From Bacillota bacterium (GTDB lineage Bacteria; Bacillota_I; Bacilli_A; RFN20; CAG-826): a stretch of 6,129 bases of DNA. Shown in pieces: positions 1 to 5,967 of this stretch (position 1 is its first letter; the number at the start of each line of letters is the position of its first letter). Made by a program: the position numbers and the translations under genes. The notes beneath the pieces are model-generated. The model worked only from the letters and a program-made list of their open reading frames with translations. It made no database searches and was not told where the DNA came from. Location: the NCBI GenBank assembly GCA_023422095.1, contig JAEZSD010000005.1:1-6129 (forward strand), in the 5' to 3' direction.

Positions 1-747
1 AGCTTAGAAAAGACTGGTGATTTAGCTGCCATTTTATCAGAATTGAAGCCAGGTGATATTCTTTTCATCGATGAAATTCATCGCCTTCCTCGCATCATCG
101 AAGAATCGCTTTTTACGGCGATGGAAGCCTTTCGCTTTTCGGTGGTAATCAACCGAGAAAATGGCTCGCGTTCTCTCACCATGGATTTACCTCCTTTCAC
201 TTTGATTGGAGCAACCACAAGAGCAGGGAACTTAAGTTCACCTTTAAGAGCTCGTTTTGGTATTACCGAAAAAATCAATTATTATGACCAAGATGAAATC
301 CGCCAAATCGTCTTACGGACCTCTCGAGTTTTTAAAACTGAAATAGCCCCTGAAGCCGCGACGATTATCTCTCAGAGAAGTCGTGGAACACCCCGCATTG
401 CGAACCGCTTGTTTAAAAGAGTTCGCGACTTTGCAAATTATGATGGAAAAGATACCATCTCACTTGAAGATACTGACAAAGCTTTGAAAGCTCTTAAAGT
501 CGATGAAATTGGACTCGATGATGTTGATGTTCGCTATTTGGAAACGCTCATCAATCGTTTTCATGGCGGTCCAGTTGGACTAGATACATTAGCTAACGCC
601 ATCGGAGAAGAAATACCAAATTTGGAGGATGTCTATGAGCCATATCTTCTCCAAATTGGGATGATCGAAAGAACACCACGGGGACGAGTTGCTAACGAAA
701 AAGCTTATAAACATCTAAAAATTTCACATCAAAACAAACTATTTTAA
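1..747 (+). CDS. ruvB: RuvB Holliday-junction branch-migration ATPase, 5'-truncated by window edge
   Basis: RuvB is the hexameric AAA+ motor that, with RuvA, drives Holliday-junction branch migration in recombination and repair in the cytoplasm. Frame 1 is open from the first base; a TTG at 43 is internal, not a start, because the upstream codons (SLEKTGDLAAIL) match RuvB. The 248 visible residues show Walker B LFIDEIHR (21-28), sensor 1 LIGATTR (68-74), the SPLRARFG segment that carries the arginine finger in this family (80-87), sensor 2 RGTPR (128-132), and the C-terminal winged helix with GGPVGLDTLA and RTPRGR. Family members are about 330-350 residues, so roughly the first 90, including Walker A, lie outside the window. 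The stop is TAA. All visible key residues are intact and I am confident of the assignment. RuvA would be expected just upstream, beyond the edge. Confidence 0.97.
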   Translation, partial: SLEKTGDLAAILSELKPGDILFIDEIHRLPRIIEESLFTAMEAFRFSVVINRENGSRSLTMDLPPFTLIGATTRAGNLSSPLRARFGITEKINYYDQDEIRQIVLRTSRVFKTEIAPEAATIISQRSRGTPRIANRLFKRVRDFANYDGKDTISLEDTDKALKALKVDEIGLDDVDVRYLETLINRFHGGPVGLDTLANAIGEEIPNLEDVYEPYLLQIGMIERTPRGRVANEKAYKHLKISHQNKLF

Positions 748-751
748 CCAT

Positions 752-769
752 TCTTCGGTTAACCGAAGA
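752..769. repeat. 18-bp perfect palindrome after ruvB
   Basis: TCTTCGGTTAACCGAAGA is a perfect inverted repeat starting 4 bp after the ruvB stop. As RNA it could form a 7-bp stem with a TTAA loop. No run of U follows (the next bases are TAATTGCG), so it is a poor intrinsic terminator. It could instead stabilise the ruvB 3' end or be a protein-binding site. The palindrome is seen directly; its role is not known. Confidence 0.55.
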
Positions 770-771
770 TA

Positions 772-853
772 ATTGCGTTATGCGAGTGTACATACGCGCA
801 ATTTATACTTGCATACATAGCGCATCTGTTGTATGTTATAACATAGGCGCGCC
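772..853. repeat. Dense inverted and direct repeats in the ruvB-secDF gap
   Basis: The gap holds several overlapping symmetries. ATTGCG (772-777) and CGCAAT (797-802) form an inverted repeat, with TATG (779-782) and CATA (791-794) inside it. Three imperfect direct copies follow at 25-26 bp spacing: ACATACGCGC (790-799), ACATAGCGC (815-823) and ACATAGGCGC (841-850). A 14-bp palindrome lies at 832-845 and the 8-bp palindrome GGCGCGCC at 846-853. GCGC at 820-823 can also pair with GCGC at 847-850 around the inner TATGT/ACATA stem. CpG is visibly richer here than in the flanking genes. This may be a control region for secDF; no known riboswitch or T-box features are recognisable. Confidence 0.45.
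834..842 (+). promoter_or_regulatory. Candidate extended -10 promoter for secDF
   Basis: TGT-TATAAC is an extended -10 element, with the hexamer at 837-842 matching 5 of 6 consensus bases and TG one base upstream. No good -35 sits at 16-18 bp, which extended -10 promoters can tolerate. A less likely alternative is TTGCAT (809-814) with TATGTT (832-837) at 17-bp spacing. Transcription would start near 849, leaving a leader of about 37 nt. The box lies inside the 14-bp palindrome at 832-845, which could let a repressor block it. Confidence 0.4.
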
Positions 854-872
854 AGCGTTATATCTATCACTC

Positions 873-878
873 AGGAGG
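873..878 (+). promoter_or_regulatory. Strong Shine-Dalgarno of secDF
   Basis: AGGAGG lies 7 nt before the ATG at 886, a near-ideal ribosome binding site that fixes the secDF start. It is the only clear Shine-Dalgarno among the four visible gene starts. Confidence 0.85.
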
Positions 879-885
879 AAACATT

Positions 886-3570
886 ATGCGTAGACTTTGG
901 GCTTATATTGTCCTAGCCTTCACGGCTTTAGTTCTTGTCGGAACGACATTTGTGGGAGAAATCACAAAAGTAAATTCGAACAATCAATTTGAAAATGGAA
1001 GAGAAATCACCTTCCGCGTTTCAGATAAGGATGATGAAGAAGTTGAATTTAGTGATACCACCGCGGTTGACAACATCACCGCCATGATGAAGAAACGCTT
1101 AGAAACTGCAAAAGTAACTTCTTATGAAATTTTGACTGCAGGTTATGACACTGTCAAAGTGAGACTAAGCGAAAAAACTTCTTCTGATTATCAAAATATT
1201 ACGACCTATCTTACCTTCAATGGTAATCTCGGTTTAACTTATGGTGATGAGGCTTTAACTGCCGATGAATTCCTCCTCGAAAGCAAAAAAGCCACGCTCA
1301 GTACCTATCAGGGATATCCCGCTATTTTGTTACCCGTTAACACAACCCCTGTCGATGAATTATTGCAAATCGCTCGCGATGATATTTCCGCGGAAGATCA
1401 CACTTACGCCGAAGAATCAACTGGCGAAAGCGAAGAAGCAACATACACATATTATTTATACCTTTGGTATGACTACGAAGAAGGCAAGTGCACCTTTGAA
1501 GCCGCTACCAATCAAGATAATGAATACAATAGCCGTCTTTTGATGAGATTTGAAGTATCACCTGACGAAGAGGCTCAATATTATGATGACTCGGCTGATA
1601 ACCGTCTCTACTCACTTATCAACCTCGATACTGACAATGATGGAACTGCTTCAGTTGATGAAAAAACCACTGCTTATAGCAACGCTCGTTTCTTTATCAA
1701 CTTAATCAATGCCGGCGAAATCGATTATAAAGTTCAATTCATGTTCCAAGATAGAATTACTTCTTCCATTGAAACATTAGTTAACTATGATCGTCTCGCT
1801 TGGAATCGCACGCTCTCCGCGACATTATTCGTGCTTGTCGTCCTCGCGCTAATCCTTGTTGTCTATTATCGAATTGCTGCCGTTGCCATCGGTACCATCA
1901 GCATTTCTTCAGCCTACCTCGGATTGTTATCAACCATTTGGTTCTCCGCTGAATTTAGCATTTTTGGTATCTTAGGTGTTGTAGCAGTCGCAGTTGCCTC
2001 TATTGTTAGTGGGGCAATCTATATGTCTAAGCTTAAGAGCGAATCTTATCGAGGCCGTAGCTTGAAAAAAGCCAATGCTGAAGCCTCTAAAAAATCATTA
2101 CTTCCTATTATTGATGTCAACATCGTCGTCATTATCTTCGGTGTGTTTGCCTATATATTTGGTGGGCCAGTATTCCGCGCTTTCGGTGCCATCACTGTCA
2201 TCGGGGGATTATTCTCTATCCTTTTGAACACTCTCGGGTTAAAAGGAATGATGTGGCTAATCACTAACGCGACTTGCTTCAATGGTAAATATGAGATGTT
2301 TGGCATAAACAGTGAAAGAGTTCCTAATATCATCAACGAAGAAAAACAATCTTACTTTGGTGCTTATGCTGAAAAAGATTTAACAAAGAGAAAGAAGATT
2401 CTCGGTATCATTACCGCTGTCTTGTTTATCGTCAGTCTCGGTGGTTCTATCACCTTTGCTGCTTTGAACAACGACAATGCTTTTGTGAATAGTAATGCTT
2501 CTTATTCTTCCCAAATCTATTTTGAAACAAAAACAACTAGCGATACTGAAACCTCCGCTTTTGATGAGAATGCTATCTATGATATCCTCTCCAATATTTA
2601 TCTTTATGAAGATAATGGAGATGGAACCTATACCGTTTCTGAAACCCCTCTATATGTTATTGACACCGAAGGCAATACCACTGAGGACAACCTTGTTGTT
2701 GATTTATTTGTTTCCGATCCCTTCTCCCTTGTTTTAGAAGAAGAGACGATCACTTACTACTATTATGTTGTCACTCTAGATTCTAAAATCTCTACTGAGA
2801 CACTTGGCTTATTCAATAATGGAACCGATGTCATTCAAGTGGCAGATGAGAATTCCTTAAACGATCACTTAGCCGATGCTGTTTCCGCCTTAGATTATGA
2901 TGCGACAAAAACAAGCATCTCCTTGAAGTCGGTTGCCTCTAATGAAGTGTCTGCTGTTAACTTCAGCTCTGTTGGACTCGCTCTTGGCGTTTCCATCGCT
3001 GTCCTTGGTTTGTACTTCATGTTGAGATATCGTCTCTCTCGTGGACTAGCCTCATTGATTACAACTACCGCAGTCAGCGGAATCATTCTCGGAGTTCTTT
3101 CCGTGGTTCGTTTACCAGTATCTTCTTTGGTACTAGCCGCTGTCCCAGTTGTCGCGATGTTCGCGATGATGATCGCAGTAATCATTATGAACCGTGAAAG
3201 AGAGTTAGTTATCGAAGATAAGGCTCATGATAATTCAGCGGATAACCGCCATCAATTAGCCATTAAAGCCACATCTTATGCCTTTACCTGCGTCAGCGCA
3301 GTCGCTATATTTGTTGGGTGGATGGCGTTAGGATTCTTCGGCTTCGGTCCAGATGGATCGGCTTGGATTTATGGCTTACTATTCGTCGGTGTTGTCCTAG
3401 CGACAGCCGTAGTGACTATTTTATTCGCTCCAATTAGTTCATTCTTCTTTAAATTATTTAAGGGTGTAAACATTAAGCGAAAACCTCGCAAAAACAAGAA
3501 AGTCTCTTCCCACAAAATCAATAAATCGGCTGAACCAGAAGAAGCCGTATTCATCGGTATCAACGATTAA
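886..3570 (+). CDS. secDF: Fused SecDF Sec-translocase accessory protein, divergent, proton-relay residues absent
   Basis: SecDF is a membrane RND-family protein that helps SecYEG pull and release exported proteins on the outer face, normally using the proton motive force. The 894 residues show the full duplicated layout: TM1 about 5-25; large P1 domain about 26-310 (QFENGREITFRV at 34-45 in place of the usual DLxGG motif; the SecD segment around KKRLETAKVTSYEIL; NARFFINLINAGEID at 266-280); TM2-6 about 311-454; TM7 505-527; second external domain about 528-695; TM8-12 about 696-852; then a Lys/Arg-rich cytoplasmic tail. SecD-type DVN (410-412) and FGGPVFRAFGA (425-435) are kept. A gapless comparison with the SecD motif GMAVDAN puts Val374 at the essential Asp, with Ile763 at the SecF Asp and Lys794 at the conserved Arg. 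No frameshift interrupts it. Family assignment is firm; proton coupling is doubtful. yajC does not precede it. The start is set by the AGGAGG site. Confidence 0.9.
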   Translation: MRRLWAYIVLAFTALVLVGTTFVGEITKVNSNNQFENGREITFRVSDKDDEEVEFSDTTAVDNITAMMKKRLETAKVTSYEILTAGYDTVKVRLSEKTSSDYQNITTYLTFNGNLGLTYGDEALTADEFLLESKKATLSTYQGYPAILLPVNTTPVDELLQIARDDISAEDHTYAEESTGESEEATYTYYLYLWYDYEEGKCTFEAATNQDNEYNSRLLMRFEVSPDEEAQYYDDSADNRLYSLINLDTDNDGTASVDEKTTAYSNARFFINLINAGEIDYKVQFMFQDRITSSIETLVNYDRLAWNRTLSATLFVLVVLALILVVYYRIAAVAIGTISISSAYLGLLSTIWFSAEFSIFGILGVVAVAVASIVSGAIYMSKLKSESYRGRSLKKANAEASKKSLLPIIDVNIVVIIFGVFAYIFGGPVFRAFGAITVIGGLFSILLNTLGLKGMMWLITNATCFNGKYEMFGINSERVPNIINEEKQSYFGAYAEKDLTKRKKILGIITAVLFIVSLGGSITFAALNNDNAFVNSNASYSSQIYFETKTTSDTETSAFDENAIYDILSNIYLYEDNGDGTYTVSETPLYVIDTEGNTTEDNLVVDLFVSDPFSLVLEEETITYYYYVVTLDSKISTETLGLFNNGTDVIQVADENSLNDHLADAVSALDYDATKTSISLKSVASNEVSAVNFSSVGLALGVSIAVLGLYFMLRYRLSRGLASLITTTAVSGIILGVLSVVRLPVSSLVLAAVPVVAMFAMMIAVIIMNRERELVIEDKAHDNSADNRHQLAIKATSYAFTCVSAVAIFVGWMALGFFGFGPDGSAWIYGLLFVGVVLATAVVTILFAPISSFFFKLFKGVNIKRKPRKNKKVSSHKINKSAEPEEAVFIGIND

Positions 3571-3576
3571 TTTTAT

Positions 3577-3605
3577 GGCTACCGCAAAGGTAGCCTTTTA
3601 TTTAT
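3577..3605 (+). terminator. Intrinsic terminator or attenuator between secDF and recJ
   Basis: A 7-bp perfect stem GGCTACC (3577-3583) / GGTAGCC (3589-3595) with loop GCAAA is followed by TTTTATTTAT. It starts 6 nt after the secDF stop. The U-rich tail ends directly at the recJ ATG, so recJ must rely on read-through, on a promoter I could not identify, or on regulated termination. Confidence 0.8.
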
Positions 3606-5174
3606 ATGAACGACAAATTATTTCAAAAACTATTAAACTACTATCGCATTGACGAAGATGGATTTAAAGCTCTCACATCTCCCGTTGATGAGAACAATTT
3701 TGCCAGGGGTCATCATTTTGAGAATATGCCCGAAGCCGTAGCGATGGTAAAAGACGTGATGAGAGCCAACGAAAAGATCCTCGTTTACGGTGATTATGAT
3801 GCCGATGGAGTGATGGGCACATCAATACTCGTCAAGATGTTTAAATATCTCAATTATCCTGCGACTTACTATTTGCCAAACCGCTATGAAGACGGTTATG
3901 GATTAACCAATAAAAAGGCCCTTGAAGCCATTCAAAATCAAATAAGTCTAGTTATTACTGTCGATAACGGAGTGACGGCTTTCGAGCCAATTGAAACTCT
4001 TAAAAAACATGGTATTAAAGTTTTAATCATCGATCATCACCAAGCACAAGAAACATTGCCAGTAGCTGATTTTATTATTCATCCTATCCTTTCCCATTTT
4101 GGAGAAACACCTTCCAGTGGTGCTTTTACCGCTTTTATGTTTTCCATCGCTTTTTTGAATAGATTTGATAAATATCTATCTACTCTTGCTTCCATCTCGA
4201 TTGTTTCGGACATTATGCCCTTAAAAGAGTACAATCGAAATCTCCTTCGTTTAGTTATCGCTAATTATCAAGAAAGAGAATTTTTCCAAATCGACGCCCT
4301 TAAAGAAGAAGAGCCGTTTAACGAGGTGACAATTGGCTTAAAAATTGCTCCCAAAATCAACGCGATTGGAAGATTAATTGATGGAGATGATATCAATCGT
4401 TTGGTTGAATTCTTTACCAATGATGACAAGAGTGAATTATTATCCTATATTTCGTGGATTAACGGAGTGAATGAAGACCGAAAAACGGCCTCAAAAAGTG
4501 CGAGTGAAAACCTCGAAAACATTTCCACAGAAGAGCCAGCGATTATTTTTATAACCGAAGCCAAGGAAGGATTGCTTGGTCTCATCGCTAATCAATTAGT
4601 CAATAAATATCAGGTTCCTTGTTTGGTTTTAACTAAAGATAAAACTGGCGATTTCCTCAAAGGAAGTTGCCGAGCTCCTGAAGGTTTCAATGTTGTCGAA
4701 TCCTTTCAAAAACTATCGTCACATCTTCTCGCTTTCGGCGGGCACGCTTCCGCTGGGGGATGCACTCTCGAAGTTGGCAAATTCGAACTATTTAAAAATG
4801 AATTCCTCCAATTAGTAAAAAGCACCCCTCTTCAAAAAGTCGCGAAAGAAGAAATACCCATCGGTTTGACCGATGTCAACGAGGATTCTTATCGACTCAT
4901 TCAAACATTTTCACCTTTTGGCGAAGCTTGGCCATCCCCTTTATTGAGTCTAAAAAGAATCGACACGACCTCTTTGTTTTTCTCCCGTGATGAAAAACAC
5001 ATTTTGACCCAGATTGGATCAAATACCCGATTGACTGGTTTCAATTTTTCTCGAACTGATGTTCAAAAGAATCGTTTTATTGATGTCACTGGACATCTTA
5101 GAATCAACACCTATCGTGGCTTTAAAAATGTCGAATTTATTATTTCTCAATTTTCTAGGAGCGATAAATCGTAG
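3606..5174 (+). CDS. recJ: RecJ single-stranded-DNA 5'-3' exonuclease
   Basis: RecJ is a cytoplasmic DHH-family nuclease that degrades single-stranded DNA 5' to 3' in recombination and mismatch/base-excision repair. The metal site is complete: DYDADG at 63-68, VDNG with Asp120, DHH at 143-145, and Asp202 in IVSDIMPL. A NAIGRL motif follows, then the DHHA1 domain (about 306-400) with GSCRAPEGFNV and the substrate-binding GGHASAGG at 378-385, and a C-terminal OB-like domain. In the latter the usual PFGxGNPxP appears as PFGEAWPSP, so the GN pair is changed. At 522 residues it is shorter than E. coli RecJ (577) and much shorter than the long Firmicute forms, with no extra C-terminal domain. The ATG at 3606 is chosen because an in-frame TAG lies at 3591-3593 and the N-terminus has the expected distance to motif I. 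No Shine-Dalgarno is present; a weak AAAGG is 15 nt away inside the terminator stem. Confidence 0.93.
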   Translation: MNDKLFQKLLNYYRIDEDGFKALTSPVDENNFARGHHFENMPEAVAMVKDVMRANEKILVYGDYDADGVMGTSILVKMFKYLNYPATYYLPNRYEDGYGLTNKKALEAIQNQISLVITVDNGVTAFEPIETLKKHGIKVLIIDHHQAQETLPVADFIIHPILSHFGETPSSGAFTAFMFSIAFLNRFDKYLSTLASISIVSDIMPLKEYNRNLLRLVIANYQEREFFQIDALKEEEPFNEVTIGLKIAPKINAIGRLIDGDDINRLVEFFTNDDKSELLSYISWINGVNEDRKTASKSASENLENISTEEPAIIFITEAKEGLLGLIANQLVNKYQVPCLVLTKDKTGDFLKGSCRAPEGFNVVESFQKLSSHLLAFGGHASAGGCTLEVGKFELFKNEFLQLVKSTPLQKVAKEEIPIGLTDVNEDSYRLIQTFSPFGEAWPSPLLSLKRIDTTSLFFSRDEKHILTQIGSNTRLTGFNFSRTDVQKNRFIDVTGHLRINTYRGFKNVEFIISQFSRSDKS

Positions 5175-5177
5175 ATT

Positions 5178-5186
5178 TGCTATAAT
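5178..5186 (+). promoter_or_regulatory. Extended -10 promoter of the lipoprotein gene
   Basis: TGC-TATAAT carries a perfect -10 hexamer (5181-5186) with the TGn extension, overlapping the short gap just after the recJ stop. No -35 match is seen at 16-18 bp (bases near 5158-5163 are GGAGCG). With standard geometry (+1 seven bases after the end of the hexamer) transcription begins at about 5193, the A of the downstream ATG. Confidence 0.7.
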
Positions 5187-5192
5187 AGAAAT

Positions 5193-5855
5193 ATGTCTAA
5201 AAAATTGCACTTATCTTATCTAATTCCTCTTGCTTTCTTCCTCAGTGGTTGCTTTTCATTATCTCCGAGTGAACACGATGAAGGTTTAGAAGACGGAGAT
5301 ATTGAAGAAGAAATTATCGAATACTACAGTGGGTACGGAGATGTCTTCGATACGGAAGGATATGACGCCCATTCCATCGACATTGCATCTGATGCGATCG
5401 AACAAGGCCCTGATTTTACAAGTGAAAATCAAAGCGAAATTCTCGCTCTATTTGAAGATGACGATGCTTTGCTTGCATCAATCACGTCGGCCCAATATGT
5501 CGCTGAAGGAGTGGGAGGATTAAAAGTTGGTCATATCAATACTTCAATTAATGGACTGCTCGAAATCGGCTTAGCTGCCTCTATTGCTCCCTCTTTTGTG
5601 GAACTTTACGCTGTTCCAAGAAGCATTTCGATTTATTCGCAGACCGGCAGTTATGATTCCATCGATTCGCCTGTTGCCATCTCATTAAATGATTCGAAAT
5701 ATGTGAGACTCGATACTGATTTTGAAGATATTTCTTCAATCGAAGAAACCAAGTGTTCCTATGAATTAGCCGAAGGCACTGATCACTTGGAAATTGAAGT
5801 TTATGGTCAGAGAGCGATACTCACTCGAATTGTTATTTATACCGCGATAGACTAA
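5193..5855 (+). CDS. Small predicted lipoprotein, unknown function
   Basis: I do not recognise this family. The 220-residue protein starts with a classic type II signal peptide: basic MSKK, hydrophobic core about 7-17, and lipobox LSGC with the lipidated Cys at 20. It should therefore be anchored on the outer face of the membrane after processing by Lgt and Lsp. A strongly acidic stretch follows (about 27-70, rich in Asp and Glu with Tyr and Gly), probably a flexible linker. The rest, about 100-220, alternates short hydrophobic and polar segments and looks beta-rich (VELYAVPRSISIYS near the middle, LEIEVYGQRAILTRIVIYTA at the end), suggesting a small beta-sandwich. One further Cys is at 188. 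The gene sits 18 bp after recJ but has its own TATAAT box and no Shine-Dalgarno. It is followed by a terminator, so it is probably a single-gene unit. Coding status is well supported by the lipobox and open frame. Confidence 0.82.
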   Translation: MSKKLHLSYLIPLAFFLSGCFSLSPSEHDEGLEDGDIEEEIIEYYSGYGDVFDTEGYDAHSIDIASDAIEQGPDFTSENQSEILALFEDDDALLASITSAQYVAEGVGGLKVGHINTSINGLLEIGLAASIAPSFVELYAVPRSISIYSQTGSYDSIDSPVAISLNDSKYVRLDTDFEDISSIEETKCSYELAEGTDHLEIEVYGQRAILTRIVIYTAID

Positions 5856-5873
5856 ACAAATAAAAAATAATGA

Positions 5874-5903
5874 AAAACCGCCGTGTGCGGTTTTATTTTT
5901 ATT
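5874..5903 (+). terminator. Intrinsic terminator after the lipoprotein gene
   Basis: The stem AAAACCGC (5874-5881) / GCGGTTTT (5887-5894) with loop CGTGT is followed by ATTTTTATT. The hairpin is also preceded by an A-rich run, so it could act in both directions, although no convergent gene is seen. It lies 18 nt past the lipoprotein stop. Confidence 0.85.
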
Positions 5904-5929
5904 GTGAAAAATAAAAGAAGTGCTAGAAT
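5902..5929 (+). promoter_or_regulatory. Candidate promoter for the ABC transporter gene
   Basis: TTGTGA (5902-5907, 4 of 6 consensus bases) is separated by 16 bp from TAGAAT (5924-5929, 5 of 6), with a TGC extension at 5921-5923. This is the best two-part promoter in the window and begins in the tail of the terminator. Transcription should start near 5936, leaving about 32 nt of leader. Confidence 0.6.
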
Positions 5930-5936
5930 ACAAGAG

Positions 5937-5961
5937 ATGTAAATCATTTTAATGATTACAT
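5937..5961 (+). repeat. Imperfect inverted repeat in the ABC transporter leader
   Basis: ATGTAAATCATT (5937-5948) and AATGATTACAT (5951-5961) are reverse complements apart from one extra A in the left arm. The core ATCATT-TT-AATGAT is exact. It fills nearly the whole predicted leader between the transcription start and the ATG at 5968. It could be an operator just downstream of the promoter or an AU-rich hairpin near the ribosome entry site. The left arm also begins with ATG-TAA. Confidence 0.5.
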
Positions 5962-5967
5962 AATAAT

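Noticed and set aside
43..45. TTG as the ruvB start
   Set aside because: The frame is open upstream and encodes conserved RuvB sequence, so the gene is truncated by the window edge.
78..278. Open frame on the - strand within ruvB
   Set aside because: It is fully antisense to conserved RuvB motifs, shows no protein family features and has no ribosome site.
752..769. Palindrome as a proper ruvB terminator
   Set aside because: The stem is good but no U-tract follows, so I list it only as a palindrome.
790..850. The three ACATA-type repeats as a CRISPR array
   Set aside because: Units are only 9-10 bp, imperfect and spaced 25-26 bp start to start, far too short for CRISPR repeats, and no cas genes are present.
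846..853. GGCGCGCC as a sign of cloning (AscI site)
   Set aside because: No vector or linker sequence is adjacent and the flanks read as natural intergenic DNA; more likely part of the local palindrome cluster.
1265..1543. Alternative + strand frames inside secDF and the lipoprotein (also 2495-2737, 5302-5523)
   Set aside because: They are out-of-frame shadows of supported genes without their own start signals.
2895..3185. Open frames on the - strand within secDF (also 2151-2336 and 3369-3563)
   Set aside because: They lie opposite a continuous, recognisable SecDF; compositions are low-complexity shadows of the membrane helices.
5019..5210. Open frame on the - strand over the recJ end and lipoprotein start
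   Set aside because: It overlaps two well-supported genes and a promoter on the other strand, with no recognisable domain.
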